NCBI RefSeq assembly: GCF_029168945.1 | Contig: NC_083607.1 | Location: 12,480,001 to 12,544,000, forward strand | Direction: 5' to 3' | Length of the DNA: 64,000 bases | Origin: Cannabis sativa | Lineage: Eukaryota > Streptophyta > Magnoliopsida > Rosales > Cannabaceae | Program-made: the position numbers and the translations under genes | Part shown: in pieces, positions 1-12,298 of the stretch | Layout of the letters: the number at the start of each line of letters is the position of its first letter | How positions within the stretch are numbered: position 1 is the first letter of the stretch | The notes under the pieces: model-generated | The model's input: the letters and a program-made list of their open reading frames with translations, nothing else | Database searches by the model: none | Told to the model about the DNA's origin: nothing

Positions 1-745
1 AAATACTTCAAGCAAAAATATCACCTATCTAGATTTTCCTTTGACTAATTAATTCTATTTCTAATAATATACTTTAATTCAATTTATTTTAAATTAATCA
101 ATAAATGAAAAAATCATTGATTTAAGTTGATCCAAGAATTAATTAAAATAAATAATTAATTTACAACTTAATCTATTTTTCAAGATAAAATTCGAAATTC
201 TAGCATTTAAGAAATGCAATTTCGAAAAATTGATTAATAAAATAAAGAAAAAATATATTTTGAAAATTATTTAAATTTAGTTGAAAAATTAAATTTCAAC
301 TAAAAATAATTTTCTTTATAATTAAATGTCATGAAAAAGAAATATTTAAGTATGATGATTAAATCAACTTAGATATTTTATTTTCAAATTAATTAAATGT
401 ATTAAATTCAAGAAATAAATAATTAAGTGTAGAGAAGGCTTAATTATTAATCTCTAGTTTAATACTAGGAAAAATATACTTAAAATAAATTGTACCAAAA
501 TTAATTATATAAATAATTAATTTCACAATTTATAATATTTTCCTATTTAATATTAGAAATAATAAGTAGTCTAGAAATAACTATCTAGAAAATATCTTAT
601 TTGACTAAGTATCTTTTCCACAAAATTTGAAAAAATATCTAATTTAAGTTGTATTAGAAAAAATCTAGAACTTAAATATTTTCAAATTTAAATTTAATTA
701 AATATCAAAAATTAAGTTGTAACCACTTAATTTGAAAATATTCCA

Positions 746-780
746 TTTTAAGTTAATATTCGAAAAATATTAACTTAAAA
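746..780 (-). other. 15-bp perfect stem-loop in Copia-1 leader
   Basis: Positions 746-760 and 766-780 are perfect reverse complements around a five-base loop CGAAA. A related hairpin sits in the Copia-2 leader near 14808-14845, with one stem mismatch, and a shorter version near 14760-14790. Confidence 0.55.
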
Positions 781-1130
781 AATATCTAAAGAATCTTAAT
801 AACCAATGCCTAAAATTCCTCAACTTAATTTTGAAATTTGAAATTCAAAAGATATTCAGATTTAAGTTGGTTAGTTGTAGATAACTAAATCTCAACTTAA
901 ATAGGAATATTTAATGAAAAATTTAAATTAAGCTCCAGACAGAATCTAGATGGTTATAATTCTATATTTAATTAAATACAAGAAAATACATATAGTTTAG
1001 CTTAGAATAAAAAATTCTTTAAACTATAATTTTCTTAAATTAATTTCAAAATAAATGAAATTAATTATGTTGCTAATCAATTTTATTAGGTTAAACTAGT
1101 GTAATTAACCTAGTACGATTATTCAAATCG

Positions 1131-1250
1131 AGCAAATGGGCCTTCACAATTGGGGTGGTTTGTGTGAGGGAAGTCTTGGGTTCAGTATGTCGTACCCACT
1201 TCTATGGCTCCCAACTCTCACACAAGGCCCAAAAGAGAGGAATTTAACCT
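1131..1250 (-). other. Conserved structured island in Copia-1 leader
   Basis: This block of about 110 bp is GC-richer than its surroundings and recurs in Copia-2 (15225-15345) and Copia-3 (56001-56120). It contains nested complementary segments: GGGCCTT (1138-1144) against AAGGCCC (1224-1230), and TTGTGTGAG (1160-1168) against CTCACACAA (1217-1225). The two overlap by two bases on the right side. The conservation is visible; a role as packaging or dimerisation signal is inference. Confidence 0.55.
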
Positions 1251-1857
1251 TAATAAGAACAACTGTTATTCATTGAGTAAGCCCAATAACTAAATGGGCC
1301 TAAATAAATTCTATCAAGAACTATGATAATTTATTTTAGCAACAACAACCTATATGTATCTATAATCAAATTAAACACATAGGCTCACACAGGCACACTT
1401 TGGATGGGTCCTATCATGTTGCTAGGTCATACACAGATGAAAGAAGATTGTAAAATTTACCTGTTACAAATTATTAACTTGACCAAGGGAGCCATCAGAT
1501 CATTAGATCTGGCAAAAAGTAACCATGGCTATTTGCAATCAAGTAATAATAGGTTTTGAAAACTTACAAACAAGCTAAAACACATACTCCTGCAACAGGG
1601 TTAGCTGGATAGTTGGAAGTAGGATTTATTTAATTTTAAATAAATAATTTCGAATAAATAAATAATTAAATTAAAAAAAAATATTCGAAAAATAATTTAA
1701 AAAAAATTAATTTCGGAATTTAAAATTAAATTTCGAAAATAAAAAAAAAATTAAAATTAAACCTACTTTTTATCTTATATCTATTTAAAATTACATGATT
1801 ATAAATATCTATTTTAAATTTAAATAAGGTCAAAATATCTTAAAAAGATTTAAAAAA

Positions 1858-1927
1858 AAATCTTAAAAGATAAGATATTTTTAAATATCTTAAAAGATAA
1901 GATATTTTAAAATATCTTAAAAGATAG
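1858..1927. repeat. Short tandem, self-complementary AT repeat
   Basis: About three copies of a unit of roughly 27 bp containing TCTTAAAAGATAAGATATTT occur in a row. Each unit is close to its own reverse complement, so the array can fold. The matching part of Copia-2 lacks the array, so it arose in this copy. Confidence 0.5.
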
Positions 1928-2588
1928 ATTATTTATTACTTATTAATATAAAACTCATCTGAAATGAGTTTGAATTATTTGGCATTAAAAAATCTTCTTA
2001 AGATATTTAAGATATTTTAAAAAATCTGACCTTAAATTTAAAAAAAAATATAATCAAATTTAAAAATAAGATAGATTTTTAAGCAAAAAGATAAATACTA
2101 ATTCTATTCGAATTCAAATTACACTAATATCTTGAATTAATTTAAAAAAAAATTAAATTAATTCAAAATGATAATTAGAATTGAATTAGGAATAGTAATA
2201 GTATATATACAAAACCATACAAAAAATTGGAAGTTAATTCGACGAAAAAGTATGAAAAATTGAAGAAAAAGGAAAAAATCCGAAACTGTACGGACAGTTC
2301 TCATGATCGTGTGAAACTATCAAGACAAACCACGATTTTGTCAAATCTTCAAAAAATCATAACTAATTCAAATAAAATCCAAATTGAGTTCTGTAAAAGG
2401 CTAACTTGCTTAATTTTTTCCATACTATCCAATAAAAATAATTCCAGAAACGAAATCACAATTATTGTTCACGAAAATTTCACAAACATCAATCAATCAT
2501 CAAATAACACTCAATACAACATGATACCATCCAAAGAACATACAAACAATCGTTTTAAAGTCCAAATTTCTTGCAAATAAATCAATTA

Positions 2589-2605
2589 CCATGGCTCTGA
2601 TACCA
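2589..2605 (-). other. Primer binding site (tRNA-iMet) of Copia-1
   Basis: On the minus strand this reads TGGTATCAGAGCCATGG, the complement of the 3' end of plant initiator tRNA-Met. It lies two bases from the LTR end at 2608, as expected, and fixes the minus orientation. Confidence 0.9.
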
Positions 2606-2607
2606 GT

Positions 2608-4499
2608 TGTTGGAATTTATTTTACCAGGATCTTAGATCTACTCACAAGTATGTTTATTAACATCCTAAATATGAACTTTCTAAAACGATGAAATAAACA
2701 CATATAAAGTTTAAGAAACCTTACATTGGGTGCAGCGGAATAATATGACTCCTTCCGTTCAGATATCTAGCCCTTGATTCCTTTCTGTAGCAGAGCATTA
2801 TCAATATCTGAACCTGGATCTCTTTCTCTGAATCTTTGATGCTGAAACTCCTTTGCTGATGATCTTTCTTCACGATCTTCCTCACTATGATTGAGGTATC
2901 ACTTGATGTGTGTGGGCACTACTCAAAGCACTAAGGATTTCGAAATATTGAAGAAGAAGAGAGAGAGTGGTCAGCTAAAGATAGGGAGAGAGAAGGCTCA
3001 GTTTTTCTGAATAGAAAAAGTCAGAAGAAAAGTGTAATTTTTCTGAAGCCTTCACTATCTATTTATAGCATTCCACTAGGGTTAGATTTGAATTATATGG
3101 CATTAAAATAATGAAAAAATCAGTTTAAATTTCCTACAAAAGTGGCTGGCCCTATACTAGTGGATTTGGGCCTCACTTTTTGCAATTTTGCAGTTTTATC
3201 TTTTCTGCATCTGATTTTCTCAAAAATGCCAATTTTCTAATTCAACCATTTAAATGCCAATTCTAACTATTTAATAACTATAAATAATTATTAAATAATA
3301 TTGTCATTTATCATATTTATTAATTGAACCATACAAAGTATCATAATTAACAAATATGCCCCTATAAACTCTTTCTTTACAATTTCGCCCTTACTTAGTG
3401 AAAAATTCACAAATAGACATAGTCTAATTTGAGAATTATAATTGATTAATCAAAACCAATTACATGAGTCTTACAAGCAATATTATCTCAACTAGTGGGG
3501 GGACCATGGGTCTATATAACCGAGCTTCCAATAAGTAGATCAAGAATTTAGCACTAAAATTCACTAACTTATTAATTCTTCGTTGAATCCACGCATAGAA
3601 CTTAGAATTGCACTCTCAGTATATAGAATGCTCTATATGTTCCACCATATAGACACATCATTAGTTATCCATTGTTATAATCCTAATGTGATCAATGATC
3701 CTCTATATGAATGATCTACACTGTAAAGGGATTAAATTACCGTTACACCCTACAATGTATTTATTCCTTAAAACACTTGACCCCGTATAAATGATATTTC
3801 AGCTAATGTGAAATGAGTACTCCACCATTTATGTTCGTTTGGTCAAGCTCGAAGGAGATCATCCTTTGCTTACTATTCGCCAGATAGAAGCTATAGATTC
3901 CATGTTTATGCTAGCGCTCCCACTGAATTGCACTACCGTGTTCCCAAAATGTACGTATCACCCTGACCTAAAAGTAGGCTTAACTAACAAATCAAAGAAC
4001 ACGAATAGCCTTTCAAGATTGAGCCTAATCATAACAGGATTAAGATCATTTGATCTAGGATCAACTTGGCGATATTGACTTGAATAGATATTACGGTAAG
4101 TTTAATAAATCTAAGTCAAAGTTCAATATCGGTCCCTTCCGATGCATACTCCATGCATCCAACCTGAGCTTTACTTTAACCAATGCTCTGGAAAGAACAT
4201 AGCACTTCTCCAAATGCAAGTAAACTCTTGTTGTAGATTATCATATCAGTAAAACCACATGTGTCGATAAATCTAGGAAACTTTATTCACATAGTCATGT
4301 TTACTTTCCAATGTGTTGACGGCACAATAAACAGGATCAAGTATGTGAAAAGGGTTTCAGATGAATTTATACATTATGTACATATAATCATGAAATAAAT
4401 CATGTGAACCATGCAACATTAAATGTTATTTCTGATCTATATTAATAAACAAATCTGATTATATTGAAATGAGTTTTATTTAGGGCATAAAACCCAACA
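2608..4499 (-). repeat. 5' LTR of Copia-1
   Basis: This 1892-bp repeat starts TGTTGG and ends CCAACA, a short inverted terminal repeat. It is the same family as the LTRs at 8626, 16734, 27055, 49854 and 57663. The first 965 bp or so (2608 to about 3572) is also present in reverse complement at 4500-5464. Confidence 0.9.
3057..3069 (-). promoter_or_regulatory. LTR TATA box
   Basis: The minus strand reads GCTATAAATAGAT. The same CTATAAATAG core occurs at the equivalent place in every sufficiently complete LTR of the family (5010-5020, 9065-9078, 17171-17184, 50266-50280, 58071-58084), so this is very likely the element promoter. Confidence 0.7.
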
Positions 4500-5464
4500 G
4501 AATTAATAAGTTAGTGAATTTTAGTGCTAAATTCTTGATCTACTTATTGGAAGCTCGGTTATATAGACCCATGGTCCCCCCACTAGTTGAGATAATATTG
4601 TTTGTAAGACTCATGTAATTGGTTTTGATTAATCAATTATAATTCACAAATTAGACTATGTCTCTTTGTGAAATTTTCACTAAGTAAGGGCGAAATTGTA
4701 AAGAAACAGTTAATAGGGGCATATTTGTTAATTATGATACTTTGTATCGTTCAATTAATAAATATGATAAATGACAATATTATTTAATAATTATTTATAG
4801 TTATTAAATATTTAGAATTGGCATTTAAATGGTTGAATTAGGAAATTGGCATTTTTGAGAAAATCAGATACAAAAGGTGTTAAAATTGCAAAATTGCAAA
4901 AAGCAAGGCCCAGTCCACTAAGCCATGGTCGGCCACCTTTGTAGGCTTTTTAAGTTGATATTTTCATTATTTTAATGCCATATAATTCAAATCTAACCCT
5001 AGTGGAATGCTATAAATAGATAGTGAAGGCTTCAGGAAAATTACACTTTTTCTGAATCAGAAAAACCTGAGCCTCCTCTCTCTCTTCTCTAGCCGCCACT
5101 CTCTCTCTTTCTTCTTCCTTTGAATTTCGAAATTACTTTAGCGATTAGAGTAGTGCCCACACACATCAAGCAATACCTCAATCATAGTGAGGAAGATCGT
5201 GAAGAAAGATCATCGGCAAAGGAGATTCAGCATCAAGGATTCAGAAAAAGAGATCCAGGTTCAGATCTTGATAATACTCTGCTACAGAAAGGATTCAAGG
5301 GTTAGAGATCTGAACGGAAGGAGTCATTTAATTCCGCTGCACCCAATGTAAGGTTTCTTAAACTTTATATGTGTTTAATTTATCGTTTTAGAAAGTTCTT
5401 ATTTAGGATGTTAATAAACATACTTGTGAGTAGATCTAAGATCCTGGTAAAATAATTTCCAACA
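4500..5464 (+). mobile_element. Truncated plus-strand LTR of the Copia family
   Basis: This is the reverse complement of 2608 to about 3572. It ends with the normal LTR terminus CCAACA at 5464 but begins mid-LTR at 4500. It carries the TATA box at 5010-5020. The simplest reading is that Copia-1 inserted into an oppositely oriented older copy whose remaining part lies left of the window. That copy itself sits in the Gypsy A LTR, which resumes at 5465. Confidence 0.8.
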
Positions 5465-6456
5465 CTGGGAACCCGAAAAATTCCCCCATGACCTCAAAAT
5501 TCAACCAAACTTTACCAAACTCTCCAGTATACCTGTACAGTGCATTTACAACCTAAACCAACCAGAAAATCATAGAACAAACCAATAAATTCAAACTTGC
5601 CATTAATGACCTAAACTTGAGTTTCAACGCTCAAGCTTACCCAAAACCATTTCCACCTTTCAAAACTATTAACCAGAGCTTACAACAACTCAAAACTAAC
5701 CTAGAAATCAGATTACATAAGCTTTAAATCTTAACAGCCACTAAATCACAATTCCACAATCTCAAACTCAAGAAAAACCTTAAAAACACATATTCAAAAG
5801 TTCTAGGGTTTTACCTCTTGATAAATCTTCCTTGAATTCTAGCTAAATCTCAGAAAAATGGAAGGAAAAAGTCTGATCTTTGCCCTTACTTGCCCCAGCC
5901 GAAAGAAAGAGAGAGAGGGAGAGAGTCTTATCTTGATTTTCCTTTGTTTTCTTTTCTAAATTAATTCAATATGAAAAATAGTTAATTGTAGTAATCCTTT
6001 GCTGAAAACTAATGCCATGTGCCATCAAATTAGGCAGCCACCAATCAACTTAATAGCAAATGACTAAAATGTCCCTTAACTTAAAACTAGGGTATTTCTA
6101 AAACTAGGGGTAAAATGGTCAAATCCCATAACCCCGATCAATCCTGATAATTTATTTTCTCTAAAATATTCCCCGCTTAGAAATAAGATCCTAAACTTAC
6201 CCATGTGATCAATCTAGCCATCCATCGCATTTTCCGTTGTCGCCGAGCAAAAATTACAAAAATAACATATTTCACATATAAGCTAAATAATACCCCTAGA
6301 GTTTAATAAAATCTCTGAAATCGAGAAATTATAACTCTAATATTTATTTCTAAATATTGGGGTCCACAATTAAATTAATTCACAAATAATAATAAAATAA
6401 TAAAAATTAGTGCCTAATTGCCTTTACTAAACCAAATCACTAAAGCGATCGTTACA
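5465..6456 (-). repeat. 3' LTR of Gypsy A, truncated
   Basis: This 992-bp stretch matches 22077-23066 nearly base for base and ends GTTACA. The missing rest of the LTR was separated by the Copia insertion at 5464/5465 and should lie left of the window. Confidence 0.9.
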
Positions 6457-6460
6457 ATGA

Positions 6461-6470
6461 TCCCCCCGTT
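6461..6470 (-). other. Polypurine tract of Gypsy A
   Basis: The minus strand reads AACGGGGGGA, just upstream of the 3' LTR and just after a stretch that still looks like the pol tail of chromoviruses (GGATTTCG then GAAATCC-type sequence). This is the expected priming site for plus-strand DNA. Confidence 0.75.
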
Positions 6471-6492
6471 AAAAGGATTTCGTCCTCGAAAT

Positions 6493-8625
6493 CTAACTTG
6501 AATAGCTCTGGACATGCTGAGTCCTCATACCAGACTCCAATTTTTTAGGTGGCTTTCTCCACCTTACTGTTCCTCCAGAGCACTTAATCAGAACAATAGT
6601 CTTGTTCCGAATTGAATAGGTTGTTCTTCATAGGATAAGTCTAATTGCAGTTCAAGGGCTTCATAACTTAAGATATGAGTCGGGTCTGACACGTATTTCC
6701 TTAACATGGAAATATGAAATATGTCATGAACAACCAACAATGCTGGTGGTAAGGCTAGCCGATACGCTACCTGCCCGACCTTCTCAAGTATCTGAAATGG
6801 CCCAATGAACCTAGGGCTTAACTTACCCTTCTTTCCGAAGCACCTAATACCCTTCATTGGTGAAACCCGCAGAAAACATGTTCCCCTGTCTAAAATGTAA
6901 CATCTCTGCGCTTCAGATCAACATAACTTTTCTGCCTGCTTTGAGCTGCAAGCATCCGAGCCTTGATCTTATCAATAGCCTCATTGGTTCTCTGCATTAA
7001 TTCTGGACCCAAGTACTTCCTTTCTCCCATCTCGTCCCAATGAATAGGAGAACGACATTTTCTACCATATAACATCTCATAGGGAGCCATCCCTATTGTA
7101 CTCTGGTAGCTATTGTTGTAGGAGAATTCAATTAAAGGCAAGTACTTACTCCATGAACCTTCAAAGTCCATGACACAGGCTCGCAGTAAGTCTTCAAATA
7201 CTTGAATTGTTCTTTCTGACTGACCATCAGTCTAAGAGTGAAAGGCTGTACTAAACTTTAACTTGGTATCCATAGCCTTCTGAAGACTCACCCAAAACTT
7301 CGATGTAAACTTTGGATCCCTATCTGACACAATAGATTTAGGGGCTCCATGGAGATGAAATACCTCTTTCACATATAATTCAGTGTACTAATCCACTGAA
7401 TATGAAACTTTCACTGGTAGAAAGTGAGCTGACTTTGTGAATCTGTCCACGATGACCCATACTGAATCATACATCCCCGAAGTTCTAGGTAAACCAGTTA
7501 CGAAATCCATTGCAATGTCCTCCCACTTCCATTCTGGAAGGACTAAAGGTTGCAGTAACCCTGCCGGCCTCTGATGTTCAGCTTTAATCTGCTGGCAGGT
7601 TAAACACTTGGACACGTAGTCCACCACATCCCTTTTCATCCCATACCACCAGAAGAAGGGTTTCAAATCTTGATACATTTTGGTGGTTCCCGGATGCAAT
7701 GAATAAGGTGTGGTATGAGCTTCATCAAGTATCTCTCTCTTAAGCTCATCAACCTTAGGAACACAAACTCGAGCTTTGTATAACAACATTCCACTGTTCG
7801 AGACTGAAAAGCCTCTAGGCCGACCAGCCATTACCTCGTCTCGAACCTTAACTAGCTCGGGATCTTCCAGCTGTGCCTTTCTGATTCTCTCCAACAGATC
7901 AGATTGGAGTGTTAAATTATGTAATTTCCCAACCACGAACTTAATCCCTGCGCTAACCATTTCCGAGGCTAGTTGAGGGGCTATCGTAATTGTGGTACAA
8001 ACTTGCCCGGGACCTTTTCTACTTAAAGCATCGGCCACAACATTGGCTTTCCCGGGGTGATACAAAATTTCACAACTGTAGTCCTTAACCAACTCCAACC
8101 ACCTTGTCTGCCTCATATTCAAATCTTTCTGGGTGAAAAAGTACTTGAGACTTTTATGATCAGTATAAATCTCACACTTTTCACCGTAAAGATAATGTCG
8201 CCTTATCTTTAGAGCAAAAACCATAGTAGGAAGCTCTAAATCATGAGTTGGATAGCGCTGCTCATAATCTTTCAGTTGACGAGAGGCATAGGCTATGACT
8301 TTGTCAGCTTGCATCAGAACACATCCCAGACCCTGTCTGGATGCATCACAGTACACCACAAATTTCTCTTGATCTGATGGCGAAGCTAACACTGGAGCTG
8401 TTATCAAACATTGCTTCAACTCCTGAAAACTTGTTTCATACTTATCTAACCACACAAATCTTTGATTTTTCTTGGTCAATTCGGTTAGGGGCATAGAAAG
8501 TTTAGAAAATCCTTCAACAAAACGCCGATAATACCCTGCTAAACCGAGAAAACTTCAAACTTCCGTCACAGACTTGGGCCTCGGCCAGTTCTTCACTGAT
8601 TCTACCTTGTTTGGATGAACCATAA
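6493..8625 (-). pseudogene. Gypsy A pol, 3' part: end of RT, RNase H, integrase, chromodomain remnant
   Basis: In transcription order: the RT-RNase H connection ([12 protein letters not shown] near 8540), with a TGA just before it; RNase H with YCDAS near 8345, YTDHKS and VADALS; the integrase HHCC zinc finger near 7700-7590 (H..H..CLTC); the integrase core with SDRDPKF and DGQSERT; and a chromodomain-like tail near 6500-6600 (KTIVLIK, MRT). Disruptions include a stop at 7388, another near 7230 (CAG to TAG in the integrase core), one near 6890 and a frameshift near 6610. The frame continues cleanly across the Copia-2 insertion point into the RT at 18631 and above. It cannot make an intact polyprotein. 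Confidence 0.85.
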
Positions 8626-10523
8626 TGTTGGAAATTTATTTTACCAGGATCTTAGATCTACTCACAAGTATGTTGTTTAAACACCCTAAATATGAACTTT
8701 CTAAAACGATAAATTAAACACATATAAAGTTAAGAAAACCTTACATTGATGCAGCAGAATTAATGTCTCCTTCCACTCAGATCTCTAACCCTTGTATCCT
8801 TTCTGTAGCAGAGTATAATCAAGATCTGAGCCCGAATGTCCTTCTTCTTCAAGTTTGATCCTTCACAGTCTTCCAATCTATGATTGAGTTACTGCTTGCT
8901 GTGTGTGGGCACTTACTCTCTCACTAGGGTTCGAAATTGATGAAGGGAAAAGAGAAGAGGGATTTCGGCCAGGTATAGAAAGTGAGGAAGGCTCAGTTTT
9001 TCTGAAGAGAGAAAGTTCTGTCAGATTACTAATGAAAGCATGTGTTGTGACTGAGCCATCACTTTCTATTTATAGGCAACTACTAGGTTTAGGTTAGGAA
9101 TTATTTGGCATTAAAATAATGAAAATATTAATTTGAAAAACCCTTAATAAGTGGCCGGCCATGGTGTTATAGTGGGCCCCACTTGATTTTGCAGTTTTAT
9201 CAAATTTTATCTCTATTTTCTCAAAAACGCCAATTTTCCAATTCTAACCTTTTAAATGCCAAAACTAATTATTTAATAACTAAAATACATTATTAAATAA
9301 TATTGTCATTTAATTTAATTATTAATTAGACATATAAAGTCCATTAATAAATAAATAAACCTAGAAACTCTTTTCTTTACAATTTCACCCCTGCTTAGTG
9401 AAAATTCATAAAATTAGACATAGTCTAACTTTAGAATTATAATTGATCAATCACGAATCAATTAATGAGTCTTACAAGCAGAATGTTCTCAACTAGAATG
9501 GGGACCATGGATCTATATGCTGAGCTTCCAATAAGTGAACCAAATTTACCAAGTAAATTCCTACTTATTAATTCTTCGTTGAATCCACTCTTAGAACTTA
9601 GAATTGCACTCTCAGACTTATATAGAGCATATTGTATGTTCCACGATATCAATATGCTATCTCATTTAACCATTGTTATAATCTTATTGTGATTTAAAGA
9701 TCCTCTATATATATGATCTACATCGAGATGAGATTTCTTTACCGTTCTCACCCCTCAATGTATTTTGCCCCTTAAAACACTTAGCTACCTGTAAATGGTG
9801 TTTAGTGATCTAATAATTAGTCAGTTAAACAAGAGCTCATCCATTTACTTCTATTTGCTAAGCTCGAAGGGAATCATCACTTAACTTCTATACACCAGTA
9901 GAAGCTATAGATTCCATATTTATGTTCAGCACTCCCACTCAATCATACTATCATGTTCCCAAAATATACGTATCACCCTGAACCAAAAGTAGGCTTAACT
10001 AATAAATCAAAGAACATGAATAGCACTCCTGAGTTGAGCCTAAGCATATCAGGATTTAGATTCTTTTAATCTTAAGATCAACTACTGATATTGACTTGGA
10101 AAGATATGTATAACGGTAAGTTTGTAATATCTTAACTTAGTTGCAATATCGGTCCAGTCCAATGTATACTCCATACATTCGAAACTAGTATACTTTACTA
10201 ATGTCCTGGAAAGAACATAACACTTACTCCAAGTGTAAGTATACATCATCGCTGATTATCACATTAGTGTAAACCCAATAACACTGATGAAATAGGGACC
10301 AAATCTTTTGATTCATATGATCACAATCACATTCCACTGTATTGACGATACTGTAATTGTGAATAAACATATGATCTGGATTTAACTGATTTTGTGTGTG
10401 AACATAATAAACATATTAAACCATTAGCATGTCAAATTCATGCAAACATCAATCACTTCTAATTTCTTATATTGATAACTAATCAGATTTTAAAGAGTTT
10501 TATTTAGGGCATAAAACCCAACA
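8626..10523 (-). repeat. 3' LTR of Copia-2
   Basis: This 1898-bp LTR begins TGTTGG and ends CCAACA. TATA-type sequence lies at 9065-9078 on the minus strand. It is paired with 16734-18630. Short open frames inside are conserved with the partner only because the LTRs are copies. Confidence 0.92.
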
Positions 10524-12298
10524 AACTCCCACTTGCACTAACATAAAACAAACTGTGGAAATAGGTCAATCTGATGTCTTGATCTTCAGATCAAGTGTAG
10601 TATATTTGAATCCACTCAAACTTCTGGAACTAGTTCATAAATACTCTTATGAAACATCCTTTACTATATGCTTTACTCATCAAGGGATACTGAAATCTTT
10701 TACTGTTTTAAAAGTACATCTGAATAAACAGAAGACATATCTCTCATATTTTAAAATATGTAATTGAGATAATACAGTGTAGACTTTTCTTCAGTGATAT
10801 AACTTTCTGGTATTTTCGAATAGACCAAGTTACAATTCTTCTCTGGTAGAGCTTGAATTATTATTCAATAATTCCTCCACCCCCAAAGTAAGCACCATCT
10901 CATAGAAATCGAAATTAGATGGTTAGATACAAGGACAACTGATACACAGTTCCTTAATATCTAACATATAGATCACTTTTATAAACCTTTCTTGAATATC
11001 TTCTAATGTTCCTTATTTGATTACATCTCAGATAGCTCCCACTCAATAGCAGATGTCTGGTTAAATAATACTTTTAACCTCTGATTGTTTGGAGAGTTAC
11101 CTAGTTGTGACTTTTGTATTAGTCGAAAACTTTAAGTTAAGACTAAGTCATCAACATAGCAGACTAGTATTTTGAAGTGAAAAATACATGCCAGAGATAA
11201 AGTAATCAAAATTAAGATACCATAAAATTTTATGAGGATTAAGAATTCTAGGTTCAAGTCATTCGAATGGACTGAACTAGAGTTCTTTATCTTATTCTCA
11301 TAATTCTGATAAGCTATTCCTATCCATGTGAATGGTTAGATTTGCTTTTCAGTAGTGTTCTTAAGTACCTATCACAAGTATCAACCTAATGAAGATGGGT
11401 ATAGAATTTTAAAATTCTCCCACTCAATTAAGGTAGTGTGAAACTTTAACAAAGAACTTTCAAAGGTATCAAACTTTTACTTACAACAGTAAAATCGAAA
11501 TGGAACATACAATCAAGATCAAGAATTTATATTGATAATAGCTGACTCAATATATTACTTCCATGTTTAAAGAAGATATGTGTTACATAGGGAATTGTGG
11601 AATATGCTCCACCCCTAAGAATATACATATAGGGTACCTGTGGATAACCTCCACCCCTAAGTATATAGAGATTATGATCTACCCTTAAAGGTTGTAAAGA
11701 TCATGATTCTCATAGTGTGATAGAGTTTATGTGGAGTTGAATACTATCCAGAGTTCATTAGATATAAAAGATCGTTGAACTGCATAGTTTTCTTAACTTT
11801 TCTCCACCCCTATCAGATCATAAGATCCTTTTATTAAACAAATTCTAAAGAGTTGTAAATATTAAAGAATTTGCATCAATAATAAAAACACTTACACATT
11901 CAAACATATAAATATAATGTGGTAATAGTTGATGAAGATAAAATAAATGAAGCTCAATCTCATAAATTGCAATGGTGATTTCGAAAATAAAGAAACTTTA
12001 TTAATAATAAAAAAAAATATTGCAACAATATGAGAAAAACAGGGATAAATATCCCTAACTAAAATTTGAAATCTAAATTGTCTTTAAACTAAAACAATTA
12101 ATTCAAAAATAAATTGAAGAGCTTCATCTTCATCTGGACGATTTCACCCTTTGGTCCAGCTTTCTGATCCAACTCAATTGAGTTCAAGTAGCTTGGCCTA
12201 TAAGAAGAAGAAAACAAATAAACAAAGTTAGTCCAGAATCATAAATCCAATTGAATAACAATTCACTAAAACTCTTAAAGTTTATTAATGGAAATACC
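10524..12298 (-). other. Copia-2 non-coding region between gag and 3' LTR
   Basis: This 1.8-kb stretch is where pol would be expected. No Copia pol motif and no reading frame of note is visible. Most of it resembles 51721 to about 53340 of Copia-3 in order (recurring bits such as ccacccccaaagta and tctccacccctatcag), so it is a family feature, not random filler. Confidence 0.65.

Larger units (their letters stand above)
1..4499 (-). mobile_element. Copia-1: non-autonomous Copia-type LTR element, left part outside window
   Basis: The element reads right to left. Its 5' LTR is 2608-4499, its tRNA-iMet primer site lies just left of that, and its leader fills 1-2588. The first bases match the leader of Copia-2 from about 13998, so 1-2588 corresponds to 13998-16714 there. 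No gag or pol is in the visible part; by comparison with Copia-2, any gag would lie left of the window. The leader is very AT-rich, with one conserved GC-richer island at 1131-1250. The right end (4499) directly abuts a plus-strand LTR fragment of the same family. The target duplication cannot be checked because the left end is missing. Confidence 0.85.

Noticed and set aside
2227..2580. 117-residue open frame ending near the Copia-1 primer site
   Set aside because: It is on the strand opposite to the element, lies in leader sequence, has no recognisable motif and is broken in the Copia-2 equivalent.
9458..9692. Overlapping frames on both strands, repeated at 17565-17799
   Set aside because: Again LTR copies. 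They look conserved only because the LTRs are young.
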